In this document: positions 15,219 through 23,922 of the stretch, piece after piece
How the letters are laid out: every line of letters begins with the position of its first letter
Numbering within the stretch: position 1 is the stretch's first letter
Source of the DNA: Burkholderiaceae bacterium
GTDB taxonomy: Bacteria; Pseudomonadota; Gammaproteobacteria; Burkholderiales; Burkholderiaceae
Length of the DNA: 35,737 nucleotides
Direction: 5' to 3'
NCBI GenBank assembly: GCA_030151165.1
Contig: JASLEM010000025.1
Span: 1 to 35,737, forward strand
Position numbers and translations under genes: made by a program
Notes under the pieces: model-generated
Databases searched by the model: none
The model's input: only the letters and a program-made list of their open reading frames with translations
Told to the model about the DNA's origin: nothing

Positions 15219-16274
15219 TCAGGCGTTGACCTGCAACCCGACCGGCCCGTCGGTCATGCGCCCGACCACCGCGGCGTGCTCGAAGCCGCCGTCGCGGAAC
15301 GCGGCCATCACGGCATCGACGGTGTCGGGGCGGCAGGAGACGAGCAGGCCGCCGGACGTCTGCGGGTCGCTGAGCAGGTCGCGCGCGCAGGCCGGCAGGT
15401 CGGCGTGCATCGCGACGTCGGCGCCGTAGCCCGACCAGTTGCGGGACGACGCGCCGGTGATGAAGCCGTCGCGCGCGAGCGCCGCCACGCCGTCGATGAC
15501 GGGCACGGCCGGCCAGTCGATCTGCGCGCGCAGGCCCGCGCCGCGCGCCATCTCGAGCGCGTGGCCGGCGAGGCCGAAGCCGGTCACGTCGGTCAGCGCG
15601 TGAACACCGGGCAACTGCGCGAGCGCCGCGCCGGGCTTGTTCAGGCGCGTGGTCGTGTCGATCAGGCGCGCGTAGCCGGCGTCGTCGAGCGCGCCTTTCT
15701 TCAGCGCGGCCGACAGCACGCCCACGCCGATTGGCTTGCCCAGCACGAGCACGTCGCCGGCCTTCGCGTCGGCGTTGCGGCGCACGCGGCTCGGGTGCAC
15801 GAGGCCCATCACGACGAGTCCGTAGATCGGCTCGACGGAGTCGATGGTGTGGCCGCCAGCGATCGGGATGCCGGCGTCGGCGCACACCTGCTGGCCGCCG
15901 GCGAGCACGCGGCCGATGACGTCGACGGAGAGCTGCGCGATCGGCATCGCGACGAGCGCCAGCGCCATGATCGGCGTGCCGCCCATCGCGTAGACGTCGC
16001 TGATCGCGTTGGTGGCGGCGATGCGGCCGAAGTCGAACGGGTCGTCGACGATGGGCATGAAGAAGTCGGTGGTCGCGATCAGCGCCTGTTCGTCGTTCAG
16101 CTTCCAGACCGCGGCGTCGTCGGCGGTCTCGATGCCCACCATCAGCTGAGGCGGCAGGAAGCCGGGCGCGCTGGTGCGCAGGATCTCGGACAGCACGCCC
16201 GGCGCGATCTTGCAGCCGCAGCCGCCGCCGTGCGAGAAGCTGGTGAGACGGATCGGGGCGGGTGGGGTGGTCAT
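15219..16274 (-). CDS. selD: Selenophosphate synthase (selenide, water dikinase)
   Basis: 351-aa SelD, which makes monoselenophosphate from selenide and ATP. The Gly-rich N-terminus SHGGGCGCKI has the active-site Cys19 and Lys22 (Cys17/Lys20 in E. coli); the residue is encoded as Cys, not as in-frame TGA. Further family motifs are TTDFFMPIVDDPFDFGRIAA, SDVYAMGGTPIMAL, AGGHTIDSVEPIYGL and DPQTSGGLLVSC. Start ATG 16274 matches the usual N-terminus; the frame is open further to 16346. It diverges from a PhnD-type transporter operon that ends in mnmH, so its product is very probably used for tRNA 2-selenouridine. Confidence 0.97.
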   Translation of the reverse strand: MTTPPAPIRLTSFSHGGGCGCKIAPGVLSEILRTSAPGFLPPQLMVGIETADDAAVWKLNDEQALIATTDFFMPIVDDPFDFGRIAATNAISDVYAMGGTPIMALALVAMPIAQLSVDVIGRVLAGGQQVCADAGIPIAGGHTIDSVEPIYGLVVMGLVHPSRVRRNADAKAGDVLVLGKPIGVGVLSAALKKGALDDAGYARLIDTTTRLNKPGAALAQLPGVHALTDVTGFGLAGHALEMARGAGLRAQIDWPAVPVIDGVAALARDGFITGASSRNWSGYGADVAMHADLPACARDLLSDPQTSGGLLVSCRPDTVDAVMAAFRDGGFEHAAVVGRMTDGPVGLQVNA

Positions 16275-16317
16275 CGGGTGTCGCAGGTTGGCGAAGTCAG
16301 CGAAGACTGTAGCCGTT

Positions 16318-16329
16318 CGGACGCGTCCG
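16318..16329. promoter_or_regulatory. Perfect 12-bp palindrome in the selD/transporter divergent promoter
   Basis: CGGACGCGTCCG is fully self-complementary and sits in the 110-bp gap between selD and the binding-protein gene. It ends five bases before a -10-like CAGAAT (16335-16340) for the rightward operon, so a bound protein would block that promoter. Operator function is inferred from place and symmetry. Confidence 0.4.
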
Positions 16330-16384
16330 CCGGGCAGAATGGGCACTCCGTCGACTCATCCCCCACTTTCCCCACTTCGCCGCC

Positions 16385-17287
16385 ATGACCCATCCGACTC
16401 CGTTCCCGTTCGTCCGCCGCCGCACCGTGGTGCACGCCGCCGCCTCGCTGCTCCTCGGCGCCGCCGCGCTCGGCGGCCCGGTCGCCGCGCATGCCGAAGG
16501 CAACGTGCTGCGCGTCTCCGCGATCCCCGACGAGGCGCCGACCGAGCTGCAGCGCAAGTTCAAGCCGCTGGGCGAGTACCTGAAGGCGAAGACGGGCATG
16601 GACGTCGAGTTCACGCCGGTGAGCGACTACGCCGCCGTCGTCGAAGGCCTGGCCGCGAAGAAGATCGACCTCGCATGGCTGGGCGGCTTCACGTTCGTGC
16701 AGGCCAAGCTGCGTACCGACGGCCAGGTCGTGCCGATCGTGCAGCGCGCCGAGGACGCGAAGTTCACCTCGCGCTTCATCGTGCCGGTCGACAGCCCGAT
16801 CAAGACCCTCGCCGACCTGAAGGGCCACACCTTCGTGTTCGGCGCGCCCTCGTCGACCTCGGGCCACCTGATGCCGCGCTACTTCCTGCAGACGCAGGGC
16901 ATCGACGCCGGCAAGGACTTCAAGACCGTCGCGTTCTCGGGCGCGCACGACGCCACGGTCGCCTTCGTCGCCTCGGGCCGCGCGGACGCCGGCGCGCTCA
17001 ACGCCTCGGTGATGGACAAGCTCGTCGAGTCGCACAACCCGAACGCCGAGAAGGTGCGCGTGCTCGCGACGACGCCGCCGTTCTACGACTACAACTGGTC
17101 GGTGCGCCCCGGCATGGATCCCGCGCTCGTGAAGAAGCTGACCGACGCGTTCCTCGCGCTCGACCCGGCCAACCCGCAGCAGAAGGAGATCATGGAGCTG
17201 CAGCGCGCGTCGAAGTTCATCCCGACGCAGGCCTCGAACTACGACGGCATCGAGGCGGCCGGCAAGGCCGCGGGCCTGATCAAGTGA
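16385..17287 (+). CDS. PhnD-type periplasmic binding protein, putative selenate/selenium oxyanion ABC transporter
   Basis: 300 aa with a cleavable signal peptide (Arg-rich [13 protein letters not shown], cleavage near AHA-EGN at about residue 38). The mature part is a phosphate/phosphonate-type binding protein: [67 protein letters not shown]. The Ser/Thr-rich STSGH loop is where the family binds its oxyanion. It lies between selD and mnmH, and a known clade of this family with exactly that neighbourhood has been proposed to carry selenate. No phosphonate-breakdown gene is nearby. Family is sure; the ligand is inferred from context. Confidence 0.88.
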   Translation: MTHPTPFPFVRRRTVVHAAASLLLGAAALGGPVAAHAEGNVLRVSAIPDEAPTELQRKFKPLGEYLKAKTGMDVEFTPVSDYAAVVEGLAAKKIDLAWLGGFTFVQAKLRTDGQVVPIVQRAEDAKFTSRFIVPVDSPIKTLADLKGHTFVFGAPSSTSGHLMPRYFLQTQGIDAGKDFKTVAFSGAHDATVAFVASGRADAGALNASVMDKLVESHNPNAEKVRVLATTPPFYDYNWSVRPGMDPALVKKLTDAFLALDPANPQQKEIMELQRASKFIPTQASNYDGIEAAGKAAGLIK

Positions 17288-17291
17288 CGCG

Positions 17292-18116
17292 ATGAGCCTG
17301 CAGGTCGAGGGGGTCGGCGTCGTGCACGCGAACGGGCGGCGCGCGCTCGATCGCGTGACGCTGGCGGTCGCGCGCGGCGAGCGCGTGGCGCTGATCGGGC
17401 CGTCGGGCGCGGGCAAGACGACGCTGCTGCGCACGGCCGGCGCGTCGCTGCGGCCGACGAGCGGCCGCGCGGCGCTGCTGCAGGCCGACCCGTGGGCGTT
17501 GCGGCCCTCCGCGTTGAAGGCGCTGCGCGCGCGCATCGGCTTCGTCCACCAGGCGCCGCCGATCGCGCCGCGGCTGCGCGTGGTGACGGCGGTGCTCGCG
17601 GGGCGGCTCGGCATGTGGGGCGTGTGGGCGTCGCTGCGCTCGTGGCTGCTGCCGTCGGACATCGCCGGCGCGCGGGACGCGCTCGCGCGCGTGGGGCTGG
17701 CCGAGCGCCTGTTCGACCGCTGCGACCAGCTCTCGGGCGGGCAGCTGCAGCGCGTGGCGATCGCGCGCACGCTGTACCAGTCGCCCGAGCTGCTGCTCGC
17801 CGACGAGCCGGTCTCCGCGCTCGACCCGACCGCGGCCGACACCACGCTGCGCGAGCTGGTCGCGTTCAGCGAATCGACCGGCGCCACCTTCGTCGCGTCG
17901 CTGCACGCGGTCGACCTCGCGCTGCGCTGGTTCCCGCGCGTCGTGGGCATGCGCGCGGGCGCCGTGATGTTCGACCTGCCGACGGCCGAGGTGTCCGCCG
18001 ACCTGCTGCAGGCGCTGTACGCGGCGGACCCGGCCGCCGGCGACGCGGCGCCGAACGTCGACGGGGTGCGCGACGACACCGCGCCGCACGCCACGCGGCC
18101 GGTCGCCTCGGCGTGA
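17292..18116 (+). CDS. ABC transporter ATPase of the PhnC type (putative selenium oxyanion import)
   Basis: 274 aa. Walker [12 protein letters not shown] (about residues 36-46), Q-loop GFVHQAPP, signature [13 protein letters not shown], Walker [13 protein letters not shown] and switch His in SLHAVD. PhnC-like in length and in the long segment before the signature. The last 30 or so residues form a low-complexity tail. Four bases after the binding-protein stop and 10 bases before the first permease, so clearly one operon. Confidence 0.92.
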   Translation: MSLQVEGVGVVHANGRRALDRVTLAVARGERVALIGPSGAGKTTLLRTAGASLRPTSGRAALLQADPWALRPSALKALRARIGFVHQAPPIAPRLRVVTAVLAGRLGMWGVWASLRSWLLPSDIAGARDALARVGLAERLFDRCDQLSGGQLQRVAIARTLYQSPELLLADEPVSALDPTAADTTLRELVAFSESTGATFVASLHAVDLALRWFPRVVGMRAGAVMFDLPTAEVSADLLQALYAADPAAGDAAPNVDGVRDDTAPHATRPVASA

Positions 18117-18126
18117 TCGAGCCGCG

Positions 18127-18978
18127 ATGAGCGCGCTGCCGCCGTCTTGGTCGCGCCTGCCAACGCGGTGGCGCGATCCGCTGGCCAGCCGCCGCCTCAC
18201 GGTCGCCGTCGTGGCGATCGCGCTGCTGTGGCCGCTGCTGCGCCTCGCCGAGTTCCATCCCGGCGTGCTGTTCGACCCGGCGAACCTGCACACGATGGCG
18301 ATCTTCGTCGCGGGCTTCCTGCCGCCGTCGGTCACGCCGGACTTCCTCGACCAGCTGCGCCGGGCGACGCTGCAGACGCTGGCCATCGCGACGGCCGGCA
18401 TGACGCTCGCGTTCGTCGTCGCGGTGCCGCTGGCGTTCGGCGCGACGCGCTCGCTGTCGATCTCGGCGATCGGCCCGGCGGACGGCCAATGGCGCGGTCG
18501 TGCGCTGCGCCAGGCCGTGCGCGGCGTGATGGCGTTCCTGCGCGTGGTGCCCGAGGTCGTGTGGGCGCTGATGTTCGTGCGCGCGGTGGGCCTCGGCCCG
18601 GCGGCCGGCGTGCTCGCGCTCGGCATCACCTACGGCGGCATGCTGGCCAAGGTCTATTGCGAGATCCTCGAGTCCGCCGACGCGCGGCCCGCGCGCGCGC
18701 TGCTGCAGGCCGGCAGCGGGCGGGTCGCGACGCTGTGCTTCGGGCTGCTGCCGCTCGCGGCGCAGGAGTTGGTGTCCTACACCGTCTACCGCTGGGAGTG
18801 CGCGGTGCGGGCCGCGGTGGTGATGGGCTTCGTCGGCGCGGGCGGCCTCGGGCAGCTAATGGACCAGTCGCTGAAGATGCTCACCGGCGGCGAGGTGAGC
18901 AGCATCACCATCGTGTTCTTCGCGCTCGTGATGCTGGCGGATGCGATCAGCGTCGGCCTGCGCAAGGTGCTCGCGTGA
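18127..18978 (+). CDS. PhnE-type ABC transporter permease 1
   Basis: 283-aa inner membrane permease with about six helices. The helix LTVAVVAIALLWPLLRL is followed by the periplasmic segment (FHPGVLFDPANLHTM) and the core TLAIATAGMTLAFVVAVPLAFG, FLRVVPEVVWALMFVRAVGLGPAAG. The EAA-like coupling loop is near GFVGAGGLGQLMDQSLKML. It pairs with the second permease, whose start overlaps its stop by GTGA; two separate PhnE proteins usually form a heterodimer. Confidence 0.9.
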   Translation: MSALPPSWSRLPTRWRDPLASRRLTVAVVAIALLWPLLRLAEFHPGVLFDPANLHTMAIFVAGFLPPSVTPDFLDQLRRATLQTLAIATAGMTLAFVVAVPLAFGATRSLSISAIGPADGQWRGRALRQAVRGVMAFLRVVPEVVWALMFVRAVGLGPAAGVLALGITYGGMLAKVYCEILESADARPARALLQAGSGRVATLCFGLLPLAAQELVSYTVYRWECAVRAAVVMGFVGAGGLGQLMDQSLKMLTGGEVSSITIVFFALVMLADAISVGLRKVLA

Positions 18979-19781
18979 CGCGCGCGAGAGAGCACCACGG
19001 CCCTCGCGGCCACCGCCTCGCCGGCGCGCTGAGCGTGCTCGCGATCGGCGTGGCCGTGGTCGCGAGCTTCGCCTATCTGTCGGTCGACTTCGGCGCGCTG
19101 TTCTCGGCCGACGGACGTCACGAGATCGCGCGCTTCGTCGCCGAGATGTGGCCGCCGGAGCGCTCGGCCCCGCTGCTGCGCGAGGTCGGCTTCGGCGTGC
19201 TGCAGACGCTCGCGGTGTCCGCGCTCGGCACCGGCTTCGCGATGGTCGGCGGCGCGTTGCTGGCGTTGCCGGCGGCGGGCCGGCTCGGGCGCGGCGCGAA
19301 GTGGGCGGCGCGCTTCGTGCTCAACTTCCTGCGCAGCGTGCCCGAGCTCGTGTGGGCCGCGCTGATGGTGCTCGCGGCCGGCCTCGGGCCGTTCGCCGGC
19401 GTGCTGGCGCTCGCGCTGCACACCACCGGCGTGCTCGGGCGGCTGTTCGCCGAGAGCCTCGAGAACGCTCCGACCGCGCCCGAATCGTCGCTGCGCGAAC
19501 TCGGCGCCGGCGCGGCCGCGAGCTTCGCGTACGGCACGCTGCCGGTCATCGCGCCGCAGTGCCTCGGCTACACGCTCTATCGCTGGGAGATGAACATCCG
19601 CATGGCCGCGATCCTCGGCTTCGTCGGCGCGGGCGGGCTCGGGCAGATGCTGTACTACCGGCTCGAGCTGCTGCAGTTCCGCGACGCCGCGACCGTGCTG
19701 GCCGGCATGGCGGTGCTGGTGCTGGCCGTCGACGCCGCGAGCGCCGCGGCGCGCAAGGCGCTCGCCGCGCAGACGGCCTGA
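18975..19781 (+). CDS. PhnE-type ABC transporter permease 2
   Basis: 268 aa from GTG 18975, which overlaps the previous stop (GTGA). Same architecture as permease 1: LAGALSVLAIGVAVVASFAYL, periplasmic loop, FLRSVPELVWAALMVLAAGLGPFAG, and LGFVGAGGLGQMLYYRLELLQF. The two permeases share the motif pattern VPE-VWA...GLGP and GFVGAGGLGQ, so they are ancient duplicates. Followed after 38 bases by mnmH. Confidence 0.9.
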   Translation: MTRAREHHGPRGHRLAGALSVLAIGVAVVASFAYLSVDFGALFSADGRHEIARFVAEMWPPERSAPLLREVGFGVLQTLAVSALGTGFAMVGGALLALPAAGRLGRGAKWAARFVLNFLRSVPELVWAALMVLAAGLGPFAGVLALALHTTGVLGRLFAESLENAPTAPESSLRELGAGAAASFAYGTLPVIAPQCLGYTLYRWEMNIRMAAILGFVGAGGLGQMLYYRLELLQFRDAATVLAGMAVLVLAVDAASAAARKALAAQTA

Positions 19782-19819
19782 ACGCCTTGACCGCGCCGCC
19801 GTCGCACAATCGACCCGCC

Positions 19820-20929
19820 ATGAACGCCACCCCCCCGCCTGAACCGCTCGACACCGCCGAGCTCGCGCCGCTGCCGCTGCCTGACTACGCGCTGATCATC
19901 GACGCCCGCTCGCCGCACGAGTTCGCCGAGGACCACGTGCCCGGCGCGGTCAACCTGCCGGTGGTCGACGACGCGCAGCACGCCGAGGTCGGCACGCTGC
20001 ACCGCACCGATCCGCACGCCGCCTATCTGGTCGGCGCGCAGCACTCGTTCCGCAACCTGTCGACGCACACGGCGGCGCTCATCTCGCGCTTCCGGCCGGA
20101 GGATCGTTTCCTCGTCTACTGCTTCCGCGGCGGCAAGCGCAGCGCGCTGTGGGCCTCCAACCTGCGGCTGATCGGCTTCACGGTCGACGTGGTGCCAGGC
20201 GGGTGGAAGCGCTACCGCAACTGGGTGCGCGCGACGCTCGACGTGTTGCCTCAGCGCCTCGACTACCGGGTGCTGTGCGGCCCGACCAACAGCGGCAAGA
20301 CGCGGCTGCTGCAGGCGCTGGCCGCGCAGGGCGAGCAGGTGCTCGACCTCGAAGGCCTCGCGAACCACCGCGGCTCGCTGCTGGGCGCGGTGCCGGGCCG
20401 GCCGCAGCCCACGCAGAAGTATTTCGACACGCTGGTGCTGGACGCGCTGCGCCGCTTCGACCCGGCGCGGCCCGTCTGGCTCGAGGCCGAGAGCCGCAAG
20501 ATCGGCAAGCTGATCGTGCCGGAGGCGCTGACCGCCGCGATGCGCCGCGCGACGACCGTCCACGTGGACGTGCCGATCGCCGAACGCGTGCGCCTGTGCC
20601 GCGAGGACTACGCGCACTTCGCGGCCGACCCGCTCGCCATGGTCGCGCTGCTCGCGCCGCTGAAGCCGCTGGTCGGCGGCCAGGAGCTCGCGCTGTGGGA
20701 GCAGCTCGCGAAGGACGGCCGTGCCGACGAGCTGTTCGAGCGCGTGATGGTCGCGCACTACGACCCGAGCTACGCGCGCTCGACGAGCCACGACTTCGGC
20801 CCCGGCGAGGCGGCGAATCGCCTCGCGCTCGCGTCGCTCGCGCCCGACGCGCTGGCCGAGGCCGCGCGCTCGCTGGTCGAGCGCGACCGCGCGGCCGGCA
20901 AGCTGGGGGGAGCCCCCAGTTCGCGGTGA
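19820..20929 (+). CDS. mnmH: tRNA 2-selenouridine synthase MnmH (SelU/YbbB)
   Basis: 369 aa. The N-terminal rhodanese domain has IIDARSPHEFAEDHVPGAVNLP and the active-site Cys101 in YCFRGGKRS. The C-terminal P-loop domain has Walker A GPTNSGKT (154-161) and the LEAESRKIGK motif. It converts 2-thiouridine at the wobble position of Lys, Glu and Gln tRNAs to 2-selenouridine via geranylated 2-thiouridine, using selenophosphate from SelD. This fits the neighbouring selD and the transporter in between. No Shine-Dalgarno before ATG 19820; a CACAAT element ends nine bases upstream. The final codons contain a perfect hairpin. Confidence 0.96.
   Translation: MNATPPPEPLDTAELAPLPLPDYALIIDARSPHEFAEDHVPGAVNLPVVDDAQHAEVGTLHRTDPHAAYLVGAQHSFRNLSTHTAALISRFRPEDRFLVYCFRGGKRSALWASNLRLIGFTVDVVPGGWKRYRNWVRATLDVLPQRLDYRVLCGPTNSGKTRLLQALAAQGEQVLDLEGLANHRGSLLGAVPGRPQPTQKYFDTLVLDALRRFDPARPVWLEAESRKIGKLIVPEALTAAMRRATTVHVDVPIAERVRLCREDYAHFAADPLAMVALLAPLKPLVGGQELALWEQLAKDGRADELFERVMVAHYDPSYARSTSHDFGPGEAANRLALASLAPDALAEAARSLVERDRAAGKLGGAPSSR
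20903..20919 (+). other. Hairpin inside the mnmH 3' end
   Basis: Perfect stem CTGGGGG-GAG-CCCCCAG within the last codons of mnmH. No T run follows, so a classic intrinsic terminator is unlikely; it could protect the mRNA end or pause transcription at the close of the selenium operon. Confidence 0.45.
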
Positions 20930-21016
20930 CACGCCGGCGCATCGCGCCGATAGGCTGGCCGGACGTCGCGGGAGAGGGTTCCGCGGCGATTCGAACCACC
21001 CCATCGGAGAATCGAG

Positions 21017-21583
21017 ATGCGACCTCATCCTGCTGCAACGGTTCCTGGCCTGATGGCGCTGCTGTGCACCGCGAGCACGCTCGCGGTGGCGCAGCGCGCC
21101 GAGATGCCGCCGATCAATCCGGCCGCGACGGCCCGTGCGTCCGCCGTGCGGCCCGCCGCCGCCTTCGCGCCGGCGGCCACGGCCGTCAAGGCGGCGATCG
21201 TGCAGAGCGTCGACGACGACGCGCACGGGCCCTACAAGGAAGGCGTGTTCGCGAGCTGCACGGTGGCGGGCGTCTGCACGGTGGCGTTCTCGACGGTGCC
21301 GGCCGGCCATCGCCGCATCGTGGAGCACCTGTCGTGCAGCCTGTATGTCTCGACGACCGGCGCGTTGCTCTACGTGGCCTTCCTCGCGAACTCGTTCGCG
21401 GCGCCGCGCGAATTCACGCCGTACACGCGCAGCGCGGCGGACGCGGGCCAGTACGTCGTGGACGTCCCGACCGTGTTCCCGTTCGAAGCGGGCGAGACGC
21501 CGCTGATCTACGCCTACGCGGACACGTCGCCGATCCAGGACCTCACCTGCACGGTGATGGGACGCGACGTCCTGGCGCCCTGA
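21017..21583 (+). CDS. Secreted protein of unknown function
   Basis: 188 aa. The N-terminus has a signal peptide (PGLMALLCTASTLAVA, likely cleavage after AVA). After an Ala/Pro-rich stretch comes a beta-rich domain of about 120 residues with four Cys (ASCTVAGVC, HLSCSLYVS, LTCTVMG) that may form two disulfides in the periplasm. Upstream ATCGGAGAATCGAG gives a usable ribosome binding site. I do not recognise the family and the neighbours give no clue. Confidence 0.7.
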   Translation: MRPHPAATVPGLMALLCTASTLAVAQRAEMPPINPAATARASAVRPAAAFAPAATAVKAAIVQSVDDDAHGPYKEGVFASCTVAGVCTVAFSTVPAGHRRIVEHLSCSLYVSTTGALLYVAFLANSFAAPREFTPYTRSAADAGQYVVDVPTVFPFEAGETPLIYAYADTSPIQDLTCTVMGRDVLAP

Positions 21584-21639
21584 ACGCCGCCGACGGCGAC
21601 CGTTGACTGCCGGGCGCGGGGCCACAATGGCGTGACGCC

Positions 21640-22020
21640 ATGGCCCATGTCCCCGCGACCCTCCGCTTCGCCCCGACCGCGCTGGCCGGCCTGATGCTGG
21701 CCGGCTGCGTGGTCCTGCCCGCGACGATCGAGACCTATGACCCGGAGTGCGGCACCGTCTCGCACCACCTGGTGCTGCAGCAGGTGCAGATCGCCGAGAT
21801 CAACCACTGCCGCAACCAGGAGTGCACGATGATGATCGTCGCCGGGGCGGCCACGGAGGCGGCGTCGGCGATCGTGTCGGGGTCGATCGTGATCATCGGC
21901 AACGCGGCGTACTGGATCGAGCGCCGCGCGACCTGCCAGGGGCCGGTCGTCGTCACGCCCGCCGGGCCGCCCGTGATCGCGCCGGGCGCGCCGCCGCCGC
22001 CGTTGCCCGCGCCGAACTGA
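21640..22020 (+). CDS. Small lipoprotein of unknown function
   Basis: 126 aa. Signal peptide with lipobox LMLAGC (Cys at about 23), so membrane anchored. The mature part has several further Cys (DPECGT, NHCRNQECTM, ATCQG), a hydrophobic Ala/Ile-rich stretch (AAATEAASAIVSGSIVIIGNAAYWIE) that could be a second membrane-associated helix, and a Pro-rich end. No Shine-Dalgarno; CACAAT ends 11 bases before the ATG. Family not recognised. Confidence 0.7.
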   Translation: MAHVPATLRFAPTALAGLMLAGCVVLPATIETYDPECGTVSHHLVLQQVQIAEINHCRNQECTMMIVAGAATEAASAIVSGSIVIIGNAAYWIERRATCQGPVVVTPAGPPVIAPGAPPPPLPAPN

Positions 22021-22025
22021 GCGGC

Positions 22026-22688
22026 CTACTCCTTCGGATGCAGGTCGTGCAGGAGCCGCGCGAAGTGCAGCTCGGGCTTGAAGAACAGGTCGACCGTCTC
22101 GCCGTCGCCCGTCGCCGGTACCGTCGTCATGCGGTCGACGCGCTCCGTCAGCAGCGCCTGCTGCACGGGCTTGCGGCCGAGCCGCATCAGCGTCGCGTAT
22201 TCCTCCGACACCGAGATCGTGACCCACGCCGTGCGCGCCGTCTTGCCGTCGCCGCTGCGCAGCACCGAATCTGTCAGGCCGAGGAACCAGCGGCGGTGCA
22301 GCGCGGCCCGCACGGGGTCGTTCAGCGCATTGGCCGAGGTCATGGCGCCCAGGTGCCCGGGCTCGCTGACCGGGCATTGCTCCAGGAACGCGAGCATCAG
22401 GGCATAGGCGCTCGCCGGGTTGTTCTCCTGCATCGCGGCGTTCCAGGCCTTGCGCGGCTCGGCGAGCTCGCAGCGCTGGTGGAAGTCGAGGCGGCGGCCG
22501 TAGGCGATGCGCAGCGCGTCGAAGTCGACCGGGTCGTCGGCCAGCCTGGTCGCGGGCAGCGGCGCGTCGGCGGGGAGCAGCGACAGCCCCGGCGACGACG
22601 CCGCCTTGCCGTCGTCGGCCTGCGCGGACGCGGCGAGTGCGGACAAGGCCGCGGCGAGCAGCAGCGAGGGCAGGGCGCGTGAAGGCAT
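22026..22688 (-). CDS. Exported protein of unknown function (possibly DUF4919-like)
   Basis: 220 aa with a signal peptide (SLLLAAALSALAASAQA, cleavage after AQA). The body starts DPVDFDALRIAYGRRLDF and is mostly helical (ALMLAFLEQCP, AALHRRWFLGLTDS), recalling DUF4919 proteins, then FISVSEEY-like strands (AWVTISVSEEYATLMRLG). Two Cys may pair. Convergent with the lipoprotein gene, five bases apart. No function can be given. Confidence 0.65.
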   Translation of the reverse strand: MPSRALPSLLLAAALSALAASAQADDGKAASSPGLSLLPADAPLPATRLADDPVDFDALRIAYGRRLDFHQRCELAEPRKAWNAAMQENNPASAYALMLAFLEQCPVSEPGHLGAMTSANALNDPVRAALHRRWFLGLTDSVLRSGDGKTARTAWVTISVSEEYATLMRLGRKPVQQALLTERVDRMTTVPATGDGETVDLFFKPELHFARLLHDLHPKE

Positions 22689-22763
22689 CGAAGGCAGGGA
22701 CGACAGTCCGGACGTCGCGATGCGGCCGATTCTGGGCCACGGCGCGACGTCGGCCGGGCCGGT

Positions 22764-23756
22764 CTAACCCTCGGAGGCGTCGTCCGCGGTGTCGTCGATG
22801 TCGGTGTCGGTGTCGGTGTCGTCGGCCGCACCGCGCGCGGATCCGCTCTTCTTCGCCTTGCGCGCATCCTTCTTCGCCTGCCGCGCCGCGTCGGCCGCCG
22901 CGGCCTCGGCCGACCACTGCGCGAACTGCGCGGGCGTCTCCAGCGTGATGCGCCCCCAGTTGCCGCTGCGGAAATCCATGATCGCGATCTCGGCGGCCTT
23001 CTGCAGGTTGACGCGGCCGCCGGGCATCAGGCCGCCGCGCTTGCGGCCGACGTCGGCGAGCAGATCCTCGCCGGTCATCGCGGAGAAGTCGGCGAGCTTG
23101 TAGCGCGCCTGCAGGCGGTCGGCGTAGCGCTCGCGCACGGCGGCGAGCAGCTCGAGCGCCACCACTTCCTCGTCGTACGCGTTGCGCCCGATGCCGCCGC
23201 TGGCCGCGAGGTGGAAGCCGGCCTTCTCGACGCTGATGCGCGGCCACAGCATGCCGGGGGTGTCGAACAGGTAGAAGTCGTTGGCGAGCACGATCTTCTG
23301 CTCGAGCTTGGTGATGCCGGGCTCGTCGCCGGTCTTCGCGGCCTTCTGGCCCTGCAGCGTGTTGATCAGCGTCGACTTGCCGACGTTCGGGATGCCGCAG
23401 ATCAGCACCCGCACCGGCTTGACCATGCCGCCGCGCAGGGGCGCGAGCGCGCGGCACGCCGCGATGAGCTTGCGCGCGGGCGCGGTGTCGCTCGCATCGA
23501 GCCCGATCGCGTTCGTGCCGGGCTGCGCCTGAAGCTTCTCGAGCCACAGCGCGGTGAGCTCGGGGTCGGCGAGGTCCTGCTTGTTGAGCACCTTCAGCGC
23601 GGGCTTGCCGCGCGTCATCTCGGCCAGCAGCGGGTTGGTGCTGGAGCCGGGCACGCGCGCGTCGAGCAGCTCGATCACGACGTCGATGTCGGGCAACCGC
23701 TCGGCGATCGCCTTCCTCGTCGTGTGCATGTGGCCGGGGAACCATTGGATGGACAT
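22764..23756 (-). CDS. ylqF: YlqF/RbgA-type circularly permuted GTPase (ribosome biogenesis)
   Basis: 330 aa. The GTPase motifs are permuted: G4 NKQD (58-61) comes first, then G1 GIPNVGKST (121-129), G2 Thr149 region (EPGITK) and G3 DTPG (165-168). The N-terminus MSIQWFPGHMHTTRKAI is characteristic of YlqF/RbgA, which in Bacillus matures the large ribosomal subunit. After the C-terminal domain the protein ends in a Lys/Ala-rich then Asp/Thr-rich tail (about residues 285-330) that the Bacillus protein lacks. Part of that tail is coded by a hexanucleotide repeat. ATG 23756 chosen by homology. Confidence 0.93.
   Translation of the reverse strand: MSIQWFPGHMHTTRKAIAERLPDIDVVIELLDARVPGSSTNPLLAEMTRGKPALKVLNKQDLADPELTALWLEKLQAQPGTNAIGLDASDTAPARKLIAACRALAPLRGGMVKPVRVLICGIPNVGKSTLINTLQGQKAAKTGDEPGITKLEQKIVLANDFYLFDTPGMLWPRISVEKAGFHLAASGGIGRNAYDEEVVALELLAAVRERYADRLQARYKLADFSAMTGEDLLADVGRKRGGLMPGGRVNLQKAAEIAIMDFRSGNWGRITLETPAQFAQWSAEAAAADAARQAKKDARKAKKSGSARGAADDTDTDTDIDDTADDASEG
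22801..22818 (+). repeat. Hexanucleotide microsatellite in the ylqF 3' end
   Basis: Three perfect TCGGTG units, flanked by near-copies TCGATG and TCGTCG. On the coding strand they encode alternating Asp-Thr; copy-number change would stay in frame. Confidence 0.7.
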
Positions 23757-23922
23757 TGCTCTGTACTTCTTCTTGTGGACGCCGGCATCGATTGTCGATG
23801 CTTTTCGCGTGCGCGACCGCGTGCCGGGCGGCCGGATTTCCGGGCCGGCCGGCAAACAAGCGAAAATCACGGATTGTCCGAAACAGATCCCGCGCCCCGT
23901 GCGCGACCCGAAGGTGCCCCCG

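Noticed and set aside
16200..16274. SelD as a selenoprotein
   Set aside because: The active-site position is coded by TGC, with no in-frame TGA; it is a normal Cys form.
16385..19781. Phosphonate uptake operon for phosphonate degradation
   Set aside because: No C-P lyase or phosphonatase gene in the window; the flanking selD and mnmH suggest selenium instead.
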